Source: Cercospora beticola (taxonomy: Eukaryota; Ascomycota; Dothideomycetes; Mycosphaerellales; Mycosphaerellaceae). From it: DNA of 64,000 nucleotides. The translations under genes and the position numbers were made by a program. Shown piece after piece: positions 9,387-19,966 of the stretch. The DNA is taken from positions 1,116,001-1,180,000 of the forward strand of contig NC_088935.1 in the NCBI RefSeq assembly GCF_033473495.1, in the 5' to 3' direction. The notes under the pieces were generated by a model that saw only the letters and a program-made list of their open reading frames with translations, ran no database searches and was not told the DNA's origin. Every line of letters begins with the position of its first letter. The stretch's first letter is position 1.

Positions 9387-11791
9387 ATGACCGTCGCATA
9401 CGACATGTCGTACCGCGGCTGGTCAAGTGGCTCGCAGGCCGCTGTCTGCCTCGAAGACAAGTTCGAAATCCTCAAGGACATTGGCGATGGCAGCTTCGGG
9501 AGCGTTGCTCTGGGTAGGACGCGCAGCGCTGGCGCACACGTCGTCCGACGAGGCACTTTGGTTCGTTACACTGCATGATGTCGATCATTCGATGCACTAA
9601 TGTGGCGTCACAGGTGGCCATCAAGACTATGAAGAAGAGTTTTGAGAGCTTCGCACAATGCATGGAGCTGCGTGAAGTCATCTTTTTGAAGTCTCTGCCC
9701 AGCCATCCTCATCTGGTTCCGGCTTATGATATCTTCCTGGATCCATTGAGCAAGAAACTCCACATCGCAATGGAGTACATGGACGGCAACCTCTATCAAC
9801 TGATGAAGGCCAGAGACCACAAGCCACTGGACTGCCACAGCGTGAAGAGTATTCTCTTCCAGATTATGTGTGGTCTCGAACACATCCACGACCACAGCTT
9901 CTTTCATCGTGATATCAAGCCCGAGAATATCTTGGTCTCGACGTCCGCACCCGATTCAGGAAGCACCTTCAAACGATATTCGGCGATGGTCACACCGCCA
10001 TCAACACCACCCTCCTACTCCATCAAAATCGCCGATTTCGGACTTGCACGAGAAACGCATTCGCGGGTTCCATACACGACATATGTGTCGACGCGATGGT
10101 ACCGTGCGCCAGAAGTGCTTTTAAGAGCAGGAGAGTATTCGGCGCCCGTTGATATCTGGGCAGTGGGTGCGATGGCAGTCGAGATTGCCACATTGAAGCC
10201 TCTGTTTCCAGGTGGAAACGAAGTCGACCAAGTATGGAGAGTCTGTGAGATCATGGGAAGCCCTGGCAGTTGGGTGAACAAGCACGGACAGAGAGTCGGC
10301 GGTGGTGAGTGGAAGGAAGGCATCAAGCTTGCTCAGAAGTTGGGCTTCTCCTTCCCGAAGATGGCGCCCCACTCGCTCGAAACTGTGCTGCCTGCACCAC
10401 AATGGCCGGCCAGTCTGGCGCACCTCGTAACTTGGTGCCTGATGTGGGACCCCAAGGTTCGCCCAACATCAAGACAAGCGCTCGAGCACGAGTTCTTCAA
10501 TGATGCCGTGGATCCCCTGAGACCTAAGAGCTCAGCCGCTCAGAAGACTTTGGGACGCAAGGCTTCTACCCACATGAACGCCGGCGATGACGGACTGCCA
10601 TCACTTTCTACGAAGACATCTTCGTGGTTTAGGAAGTCGCTCGGACCGCGTGACGCCGCAGCACCACCTGTGCCCGAGTACGCACAGAATTCGTCGCCTC
10701 GCCCAACACCAGTGCACGCCGAACCAACGGCCACGCTCAAGCAAGCCCGGCCCAGTGCCACGAAGCGCGCTACATGGGCAAATGGCGCCTCGAATGCCGC
10801 ACCCATTCCCATTCTGCCATCTATCCGACCAATTTCGCCCCTTCCAGATGCATCAGTCGCTCAGGCAAGTGTGAGTCGGACCGAGCAATCAGAAGAACGG
10901 TCAGGAAAGAAAATCGGAAGACAGTTGTCTGTCAATTCTCAAGGCAACCACTATGCTGAGATTCACCGTCAAGAAGCAGAGAGAGCTCTCAACGGCGCCT
11001 CTGGTCTCAAATCACCATCTGGTAGCCAAAGAGAAAGCTTCTTCTCGCACCTCCGAAAACGTGCGAGACGTTTCTCTGGAAAACCAAGTGGGCCGAACAC
11101 ACCTAGCGCAGAAGACATCGAAGCAAACGTGGGTTGCGCTCCTTGGGCATCGACATCGAACAGACAATCTATGCAAGACGTCCAGCCGACCGCACCTGGT
11201 GCTGCAAATGCGTCCGCAGACCCCAACTTCGCTGAGCTCGACCGAGCTCTTCAGAACGTAAGGTATAGCCTGGATGCGACGGCAAATGCGGCGCCGGCAC
11301 AGCCTAAGGTTCCAGCCAAGATGGCGAGCAATCCTGCTTTGAAGAGACACCACTCTCTTCCATATGCCAAGGACGACATGTCAGCTGCCGCCCGCGCAAG
11401 ACGCTCGGTCAAGGCTGCGCCGAGCAACGTTAGGTACGAAACACCTTGCGAAGAGGACGAGCTCCTGGACGAGGCCCTCATCTCTGCCCATCGTGCGGTG
11501 AAGCGACTCGACAACGGCGTCACACAGCCAGCGCGACCATTGCTGCCGCATGTCACATCAGAGCCTACATACAATGCGCCCTACCTTACCCCATCACCGT
11601 CCAAAGACCAAATGACGGTCGACTTCGTCACGAATGATTACACGCCTACCAAGCCTGTGAACATTCCTGCCGCTCGTCAACAGGAGAAGGCGGTACAAAA
11701 CCCTCAATGGCCCACTCCACCATATGATGACAACGACTGGGCATCTGGCGTCGCCGCCAGCATATATGCCACACAGGCTGCCTTTCGGTAG
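9387..11791 (+). CDS. ime2-like: Ime2/MAK-type serine/threonine protein kinase
   Basis: Exons 9387-9560 and 9614-11791 encode 783 residues. The 53-base intron starts GTTCGT (a weak donor) and ends CACAG, and joining gives GTL-VAIK. The kinase domain covers about residues 24-325: glycine loop GDGSFGSV (33-40), lysine 62, HRD 156-158, DFG 199-201 and a T-T-Y activation motif (213-215) before APE (223-225). This T-x-Y pattern, with a short insert before DFG (about 175-190), fits the RCK/MAK/Ime2 group. In yeast Ime2 drives meiosis; Aspergillus imeB and its relatives tie it to light, development and mating. The tail of about 450 residues is disordered and rich in Ser, Pro and Ala. The next gene lies 840 bases downstream. 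Kinase identity is certain; the Ime2 subfamily is likely. Confidence 0.85.
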
Positions 11792-12635
11792 TCGATATTG
11801 ACAGTGACCATGGACTGCAGCGACCTTGACCAACGTATCTGGCGTCGTAATGCACCGGTTGCTGCTCTCAATCTCCTTTGTTTTCTTTTGACTTCAAGCA
11901 TAGCATCGGCGCAGGGCTCTCATCCTCCTCTGGCTGGCCCCAGCACGGCATCATTTATCAGCATTAGCAATGGTAATTTCTGGAGTTATGGCACGGAACT
12001 GGGGCAAGGCGACAACACTCGCTTGCGAGGACGCGACACGGCGTTTTCAACATCAATACTTGTACAGGATCTTCACTGGATCATCAAAATTTTATCCGCT
12101 CCCAATGAGCATATATTCCCTTGCATCAGGATCATATCTGCCTCCGACGACTGGATCTTACACGGAATGGACGCGGAGGCATTGTACAGAAGAGAATAGG
12201 GGACGGAAAGTGAATGGGGAGGTCAATCTGTTTTTCTTGTTGTGCGGATGACATGTGTTCTCCAGCGCAATTGTTCATCGAACACTGCTGATATACCCCA
12301 TGAGCGAACATATCCATAACGGACGCTTGGTAGACTGTGGCGCTATGATAGGGCCCCAAGCGACATATGATTAGGATAGTAGCATATCTGATCTACCATT
12401 TATTCCGCAATTCGCCATCTGCTCTCACTTTTGTACTGCGTGAAGTTTTTCGTCTGCCCGTACAACGTCATCGAGCATTTGCGCGTGAAGCTCGAGCTCT
12501 GTTGGAGTTGCAGAAGCTCGCCCGAAATTTTGACCATCTCCAACTTCACGCGTCGCGCGTTTCCGCCGCCTGCAACACAACCACCACTCTTGCAACCTAC
12601 ATGACAGAACTCTTGACTTCTGCTTGATCAAAACC
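11792..12635. other. Intergenic, no gene seen
   Basis: This should hold the 3' UTR of the Ime2-like kinase gene and the promoter of RRP42. No frame here resembles a protein family. Confidence 0.5.
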
Positions 12636-13932
12636 ATGGCGCCGTACACAGGCATCGCACTGTCTCCCGCCGAACTCTCCTACCTCCATGCCTCGCTCTC
12701 TCAAACCCCACCCATTCGCCCCGATGGCCGCTCCGCAACCACTTTCCGCCCTGTCGTCGCCGAAACAGATATCCTGCCGAGCGCCAATGGTAGCGCAAGA
12801 ATTTGCTTTTCGGACGGCACGGAAGCGATTGTGGGCGTAAAAGCGGAAGTTGAGAAGAGTGAGCGTAGAGGAGCGGGGTTTCAGACAAGGCCGAGTATGG
12901 ATGATGTTGCCATGGGGGCTACGACAGAAGACGACGACGAGGAAGAGAAGGGTGGAGGCAGAGGAGAGGAGTCGTGGGTTGAAGTTTCGATTCAGATTCC
13001 TGATATGAGGGATGATGATGCTTTGCCTGTTTTCCTCGCGGCCATGTTGACGGAAGCTTTGCTCGCTTCGGGGGATGTGAAGGATCGGTTGTTTATTAAC
13101 AGCAGGTTTCATTGGAGGTTGTATATTGATGTGCGTATATCCCTTCTCCCTTCTCTACACACTTTCTTCCAAACTTGCAAAATGCTCTCACGAAGTGCAG
13201 AGTCGACAAGTGATCAGATCGGCATTTATGAGAGAGCCTTTCATGAAAATGAGAACAGAACAGATATAGCTAACGAAAAACGGTAAGTAGATCCTCCTCC
13301 TCTCTCAACCACTCTCCTACCCACTCCCTCTTCTATCCCTCACAACCCACCTCGCCCTCCTCTCCACCCGTCTCCCAGCCCTGCTCTCCCAAGGCGACGA
13401 AGACCCTCTCTTCAACGACGACTGGGATGCTTCAAAATACCTCTTCCCGCGAGATCCCAAAACAGGCAAACCCGTTGCGAAACCGCCCGTCACACTCCTT
13501 GTCATGACAGTAGGCTCAAACATCCTCTTCGACCCTTCAAAAGAAGAACTCGCAGTAGCGGATGCCGTGGTGGCGATTTCGGCTGCACAGGTTGACCCAC
13601 AACAAGGCAGTGAAGATGAGAAAGACGAGGGGAATATGCGGTTAGTCGCATTGAGGACAATCGATCCGCCTAGTCGATTGACGGCTGCTGGAGTACCGAG
13701 TACGACAACCACGACGAACAAAGACAAGGGTTCTAGTGTCGGTGGTGGAGAAACGACACTGAGTGCGGCTGAAATGCTGAAGATGAGAGAAAAGGATGCG
13801 GGAGCGACGGTTTGGAGACCACCGAGGGGTGGAGTGAGTCGAGGGTTGATGAATGCTATGATTAAGGCAGTTGTGAAGAGAGGTGGGCTTGCGGAGGAAG
13901 TTTTGGAGGGGCTTGCTGGTGTTGAGACGTGA
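12636..13932 (+). CDS. RRP42: Exosome core subunit Rrp42 (RNase PH fold)
   Basis: Exons 12636-13130 and 13291-13932 encode 378 residues. The 160-base intron has donor GTGCGT, a CTAACG branch site and acceptor AAGTAG. The start in aaaccATGGcg is the first ATG of the frame. The opening (LSPAELSYLHASL, then RPDGRS) is the typical Rrp42 N-terminus, and the RNase PH fold continues with FSDGTEAIVGVKAEV. Rrp42 is one of six ring subunits of the RNA exosome, which trims and degrades RNA in nucleus and cytoplasm; the eukaryotic ring subunit itself is not catalytic. An acidic insert of about 25 residues (near 95-115) and a Thr/Ser-rich insert (near 275-300) make it longer than the yeast protein (about 265). 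Both look like loop insertions. Confidence 0.85.
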
Positions 13933-14281
13933 CGCGGCGGGCGGGCTTTCGAGGAAAAGAAAAAACATTGGAGAGCGGGTCACGCTGTTGACTGGATTGA
14001 GCATTATGGAATGCACCGCTTCTGGTGATGATGCTGGATATTGGGGACAATTCTCTATATCATCACTCAGAAGAATGCCGAGAAAAAAAGACGTGCAGTT
14101 TTCTGGTACGAACATGAGACTGCAATTCTGTACTATGCAGTTGTACACTACACCGAAACACCGCTTCCAAAGGTGCGCCTCGCTAGAAGATGCCCAATCA
14201 TTGAACTTCATAAAACATTGCCAAACCACGACTCTTGCCGCGAATGTAGCCATGAGACTTAGTCAACCTGTCCAGTACAGC
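13933..14281. other. Convergent 3' spacer between RRP42 and SIR2
   Basis: The two stop codons face each other across 349 bases. Only 3' UTRs and terminator signals are expected; no gene is seen. Confidence 0.55.
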
Positions 14282-16006
14282 CTAATCACCTGACAAGTCG
14301 ACCACGTCTCCAATCTTCTTCGGTCGTTCGCTGACCATGGAGACCGAGGCTGGCCTCTTCTTCGAAGCTTTCCCATCATTCTCGCCGCCATTTCGAGCAG
14401 GCGTCGTTGCCCGTGACGTACTTCCGCCCAGCTTCGGCTTCTCCTGAGGTTGCTCATCCTTTGCCACGATGTTCCAAACGTGCTCTGATCCCTCAGCTTG
14501 TGAGACATTAGGCGGAATTTTCGACACCCACTCGTGCTTCAAATTCCAGCCCGCGCGTCGACACAGCTCGGCAACGACATCGTCACATTTGCCCAGCAGC
14601 TGGATATCAAACGAAATGTGCTTGATGGGGTCCAATGAGATGTAGATATGAGGAATCGAGTGATTTAGGTAATCGGCCATGTCTGAAACTGGTGCAACTT
14701 TGAGCGAAGTTCCAATTACGATGACTAAATCAGTCTGCTTCGCATCTTCCTTTGTAAAGCGGTCGAAGAAAGTATCCGGGAGCTGCTCGCCAAAGAAGGT
14801 GATATCAGGTTTCATGACACCAGGCTCCGGAATGCTGTCGTCTTCGTCCTCGTCGTCACTATCGAAATTCGTGGGCTTCCGTGGCTTGAGCTGCGGTTCG
14901 GGTCTCGTCTTCAGGTCATCAATGCATTTTTTGCACCGTGCGATTCGCTGAGCGCGAACGTCCGAGAAGATCGCCTTTCCATCGACTTTAGTCTTGCACT
15001 TGCGGCATGTGGCTGTCGCAAAGCTTCCATGGCATTGTCTAAGCTCGAGTCAGTTTGATAACAAAGGACAATACAAAGCCTTTGCTTACATTATTTTGTC
15101 TCGAGAGAGCCCAGCCAAGCCCTCGAGATCGTCGATGTTTTGAGTATAATTCCTCAACAGATGCCCTTTGTCCTGTAACAGTCTGAGGAAGGCATGAGTC
15201 GGTGTGACGCCTTTCTTTTGGTCTGGCAGAATGTCTCCTGCTAGTTTGTAAAACAGGCTGGGGTCGTTGTCGAACTCCACAATATCGAACACGTCCTGAG
15301 GCTCACTATAACCCAATGCAGCAACTTTGTCGTAGAAGCCTGTGCCTTTACTTCGAAAGTCTGGAATGCCCAGCGATGTCGATATGCCGGCGCCAGTGAT
15401 GACCAGGATGTTCTTCCTCTCTTTGATTAGTCTGGCTGCATCGTCAAGGGTGTTGTACTCCCGGAGCTTCTGTCGCTTGTGGAAAAAGCGAACGACTGCA
15501 TGGCCAAGTAGTCGGAGGAACAGGTCATCTTCGATGTCCAGAGTAGGATCGATCCCGAATGCAATGCCCAGCACTCGAGGCGGATATTGTCTCACATCGA
15601 TGGTTTCCTTGAAGAACTCTTCGGGGCCCTTTTCGCGCAAAAAGGCCAGGAGGGCAGCGATCTCGCGCTCATCTATATCCGTGCTCCCATCTGCGAACAG
15701 TAATCAGTTTAGAACTCGAGTTAAGGTGATGATTCTGCTACCATTGATGTATGGCTGAATCTCAGCACTTTCGAGTATGTCGCCGAGAATGCTCTCAACA
15801 TCGCCGCCTTCCGATTCATTATCGACTTCACTATCACCCGCAGTTGATGAAGAAACGGGTTGTTGCAATTCGACTTGCGCCTCAGCATCACCGTTGCCGT
15901 GAGCGGCGTGCTTGTCGACCTGCAGCGTGCCGGGCAGCGGCTGAGCGTGCTTCTTGGAGCCGTCCAGAGGGGTCACTTTGGAATGCAACATGGTTGGTAG
16001 TGCCAT
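14282..16006 (-). CDS. SIR2: Sir2/Hst1-type NAD-dependent protein deacetylase
   Basis: Three exons, 16006-15742, 15690-15090 and 15038-14282, encode 540 residues. Both introns are 51 bases with clean GT/AG ends. The catalytic core shows GAGIS (188-192), PDFRS (198-202), TQNID (271-275) and the catalytic histidine in CHGSF (H292). A zinc site is formed by C300-x2-C303 and C324-x2-C327. The stretch before the core (IDVRQYPPRVLGIAFGID) is typical of Sir2/Hst1. An acidic insert of about 15 residues (DSDDEDEDD) follows the zinc site. The enzyme removes acyl groups from lysine using NAD+ and usually silences chromatin. The C-terminal 90 residues are disordered. A second in-frame ATG at 15991 could also be the start. 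Confidence 0.9.
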
Positions 16007-16952
16007 GCCATCAAGAAAGGTGTGTTGTGAGAAGGGGGCATATGTAAAGTGTCGGCAAGTGGTGAACACGTGAAGTTGAATTCTCAATGTTCACTCAATG
16101 CCGATTGGCTGTGGGCGCACCATGGCGCAGGATCACACGTTCGAGGTTGGCGCAGAAAGTGAAGGGCACGTGGAGTGTCGAGGGTGCGGTGGATGTAGAT
16201 GTCGTCGGGCAACGGTGGTGGCAGTGTGGTTCAGCGGCTAAACCACCGTCGAGGCTCAGGCGTTGCGTTGTGCACAGTGCACTGGGGGCCAAGCCTCGCA
16301 GTGCACGCAAATCCGATGCTGAAACGGGAGCAACACCTCCTTCGAACTCGGGCTGCCGTACGGGCGTGTGCGAGGACGCGCAGCCGGCCGTCACATCATG
16401 TGTCTCGTCGTACCTCTTGGCCGTAGCGACAGCGACGAGGGAGACTAATCCGCCGGAGACGAATGAGGACGAGAGTGTTTCTCGGCTGGGCAGGAAGGAA
16501 GCGCTTCAATGTCGTCACATGCGCGCGTACGAAGATGTGAGCGTCGACGCCCGACCTGCCGAGCGGGCGAGAGAGCAGCACCACCGCCATACTCTTGTAC
16601 CACTCCTCTCTGATCCTGGCATTGTCGAGTCCACGGACGCCGCCGGATCTGTGATTACATATCCCACACCTACCACCGAAGCCCAAATATACACACTTGT
16701 GTGTGGCCTCGAGCCCGTCGCAGCTTCCGTCCCCGCCGAAGCACGAGGTGCACACGCTACAGCGCTGGCCATTGCCCTGCCCACCGTGGTACCCATCGTC
16801 CTCGCCGAACCACTCTTTGCTGCAGGGTCTGCTTGGATTTATTCTACCACTTTCTGCCCGCCTCCGATCCCACTTCCCATCTCGACTGTCCCACTTCTGC
16901 GCGCGACCATATTGTAGACCAGCAGCGATAACGGCGCATCCCTCCCACGGCC
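16007..16952. promoter_or_regulatory. Divergent promoter region of SIR2 and the 16.9 kb gene
   Basis: This 946-base spacer separates two divergent start codons. A 276-codon frame at 16087-16917 (plus) crosses almost all of it, but its composition is irregular (rich in Arg, Cys and Thr) and no family is recognisable, so I treat it as chance in GC-rich DNA. No factor site is identified. Confidence 0.45.
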
Positions 16953-17869
16953 ATGGCTATCATCAAGAATCCCTTCCGCAAGCAGGACGAGAACGTGCGA
17001 CCCTCGCCGACGCCACTCCCCGGCGAGAAACCGGCGAGCAGTGCGAGTAGCAAGCAGTTTAGTGCCGACGCAAAGGATCCCGTCGAATACAAGTTGAGTG
17101 GTAGGTCAACCATTGAATGGCATACACTTCGCATGCGCTGATGCATAGCGCAGAGATCAATGACTCTGGCGTCTTCGTCCCTCCGTCGCCCACTGAGAAG
17201 AAGAGCTTCTGGGGCTCCACGGCTTCGCGATCAACCACATCATCGTCGCTACACAAATGCGCCTTCGACGAGGGTGAGCAGTTCAACATCTCCCGGGAGT
17301 CCTTCGACTCTTATCGTAGATCTTTCGTACGTGCACAGACAATCGACCAGGGTTGATCGCTGCTGACACTCGATCAGGATATTTCCGCAAGGTCCCCCGT
17401 CCCACAACCCGAGAGCAGGCCCCGCGCATCGCTCGACAGCAGGACATTCTTACCACCGCCACGCATGTCAAACTCTTTCCACCGACCATTGCAAGTCCCG
17501 CAAACTCAAGAGGAGGATAAATTTGAGGACGTGAACATCGATGACCCGAAACCGCAACCTGCCAAGAAGCGCGGTATCTTCGCGCGCATGGTGGATGGCG
17601 TGGGAGACCACTCCAACCGACCCAACAGCAGCTCAGAAAACAAGACTGGCGCTTGGCACAGCCTCACATCTAGGAAGAGAGGAGACAGTGGGCGAGGAGC
17701 TGAGCTTGGTGCGATGCCACGAGCGGTTGAGCCACGAGCGGTTGAGGCGCCTAGACGTGAACAGACGCCGAAACCAGAGAAGCAACTGCCGGTGCAGCCG
17801 CCAGAGCAGCAGAGCGAGGCACAAGCGTCCGGGAACACTGCGACTCCCGAGATCAAGGTGAACTCGTGA
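16953..17869 (+). CDS. Unrecognised, mostly disordered protein
   Basis: Exons 16953-17100, 17154-17326 and 17378-17869 encode 270 residues. The introns (53 and 51 bases) have good GTAGGT and GTACGT donors, and each join keeps the frame. The protein begins MAIIKNPFRKQ and is rich in Ser, Pro, Lys and Glu. The only patch that looks constrained is about residues 93-116, spanning the second junction (SRESFDSYRRSF then DISARSPVPQPE). A basic KKRGIFARMVDGVGDHSNR segment follows near 153-171. There is no signal peptide, membrane segment or catalytic motif. A perfect 15-base duplication at 17717-17746 repeats PRAVE. Splice structure and the constrained patch support a real gene. I do not recognise its function. 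Confidence 0.68.
17717..17746 (+). repeat. 15-base tandem duplication inside a coding exon
   Basis: The unit CCACGAGCGGTTGAG occurs twice back to back (17717-17731 and 17732-17746) with no mismatch. It is in frame and duplicates the residues PRAVE in the unrecognised protein. Confidence 0.9.
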
Positions 17870-18276
17870 ATGGTCGGCTATATGCAAAGCGAAGATGTGT
17901 TTTGAGCATTGTATGGTTTTTTGGAGTTCGGGTTGGATCAGACACGAGGAGATCCCAAGGGCTCGCTGACAGCAGCCCGGTCATGATAATGATGATAACA
18001 GCATATGGACAAGCAGGCGAGAGAAACAGATATAGCTTCAGGCTCGCAACATAGTTAATAATTGTATGAATCGGTGCACAAAGAAGACCGTCCGTTCCCG
18101 CCGTTGACGCAGTGAGCCGCGAAGCTGGCGCGCTTTGTCGCGTTGGACCCCACTCGAGCTCGCCTCGTCGCGACATCTCACGATACGCACCAAACACAAA
18201 ACCTGCGTGCGCAGACAGACTTAGCTCGTGCAGCGCTTGGACACTAGCATTGACAGCGAAGAAGAGATACCGCAAT
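17870..18276. other. Intergenic; promoter and leader of the E2 gene
   Basis: This holds the 3' end of the preceding transcript and the promoter and 5' UTR of the UBE2S-like gene. No coding frame is supported. Confidence 0.5.
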
Positions 18277-19787
18277 ATGGTATGCTCACTGGTCAATACA
18301 GTCCGACTTCTCACTGACAGCACGTCTCGCAGAACTCGAAAACACTGCGCCGGCTCGCAGCAGATCACGCGCAGCTCCACAACGATCTGCCCACCAACTA
18401 TCTCTTCCCGCCGAATCCACAGCACGACAACGACCTCTCGCAGCTCGACGTCCTATTAGCGGGACCGACACATACTCCCTTTGCCGCAGGCGTATGGAAG
18501 CTGCACCTTGCGATACCCGACAATTATCCCCAACAACCACCTACCGCCAACTTCAGGACCAAGATCTTCCACCCGAATGTCAATGAGAAGGGTCAAATAT
18601 GTGTGGAGACATTGAAGCGCGACTGGGACAGCAAGCTCACCCTACGGGATGTGTTGGTCACAATATCATGTCTGCTCATTCAACCGAATCCGGACAGTGC
18701 ACTCAATGCTGAGGCAGGTGCCCTCATTCAACAGGACTATGACGCCTTCGCGCAAAGGGTGGAGCTCATGACTAGTATTCATGCCTCTATCCCACCATCA
18801 TTGACAGATCTCGTCAAGGAGGCGCAGAATCGAGGGCAAGAACCGGCCCCTGCAAGTGAGCCAGAGGAAGATGTGGAGGATTCTATGATGCGGCCCGAAC
18901 AACCTGTACGACGCCGAAGGACTATTGCAAAGGTACGAGGCCTGAGGAGAACCGAGACATCACCAGGAGATGCGCCTGCTAGGAGAGCACGAAGACCGCC
19001 TGCCGCGAATCCTCCCAGCCGGCCATTCGTGGTTCAGAGTACGAATGACGACGTATTTGGAGCACCTGCACCACAGAGGCGAGAAGAACCAGCGACTGTG
19101 TACGAGAATGAGGACGATCGTGATTCGGAAATGCTCGAAGCAGATCAGGAGAACGATGCAGCTCGCTCACCTGCAAAGACACCTTCCGTAGGCGTAAGAA
19201 CGCCACGCCGCCCCCACGGTATGCCTGTACCACTAGGAGAACTCATTCTGCCGGAACAAGACGAGGGCGGCACGTCCGTGGATGATACAGATATGGACAT
19301 GGAGCCCGAATACCCGCCCAGTCCTCGCAAGAGTCCTTCCAAAAACCCGACGAAACAGTTCAGACCTGCTCTAGATCGAGCCGAGAGCAGCCGGGACGCT
19401 GCGTCAAGAGGAGCCCCTATGATCACTCCTCCGAATCTCAACGATAAGCCGCTAACGTTAGCCGGCTCAGTCTCCCCTCGTAGAGCGGATCGGGGTCGCA
19501 GAGTCGCGTTTAAGCTATCGAAACGGCATACCCCTGATCAACAGCCTGATGATTCGAGCTTCTTGGAGAGTAGCTTCATGAAGGCTACGATTACTCCTGC
19601 CGTTCAGAAAAATGCTGGAGTGCTGAAGAACAGGAGTCCGAACTCGTCAAGTATTCGGAGAGAAGAAGCACAGCGACGAGCAGAATTGAATGAGAAGTTG
19701 TGGGAAGCTTGTGGACGTGACATCAAGCGTTGGAATCGAGGAGATTTCGATGGGGACATGTTAACAAGAAAAGCACCAAGGTGGTGA
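18277..19787 (+). CDS. UBE2S-like ubiquitin-conjugating enzyme with long tail
   Basis: A first exon of one codon (ATG, 18277-18279), a 53-base intron (GTATGC to CGCAG) and a second exon 18333-19787 encode 485 residues. The E2 fold covers about 4-150: the HPNVNEKGQIC segment puts the active cysteine at residue 91, followed by LKRDW, CLLIQPNPDSALN.EAG and a final MTSIHA helix. This block is closest to UBE2S, the E2 that extends K11-linked ubiquitin chains for the APC/C in mitosis. The remaining 330 residues are disordered, rich in Arg, Pro and acidic residues, and far longer than the human tail of about 65. Without the spliced ATG the only other start, at 18603, would lose the front half of the E2 fold, including the cysteine. 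Family is firm; the APC/C role is inferred. Confidence 0.85.
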
Positions 19788-19966
19788 ACTTGGCTTTTGG
19801 CTGGCACTTTTGGCACATTTTCACAGTTGAGGCATAACATTGGAAAAGCATTGTAGAAGGATCACAGAACTCATTTGGCCTATCATAGCAGAGTTGGGCA
19901 ATTACTCTAATTGAAGCGGTCAACAATAATGATAAAAACCCCAGGCTTGAAGAACTCTCTACATGC

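Noticed and set aside
16087..16917. 276-codon plus-strand frame between SIR2 and the next gene
   Set aside because: Composition is erratic, no domain is recognisable, and it fills a divergent promoter. GC-rich DNA readily gives such frames by chance.
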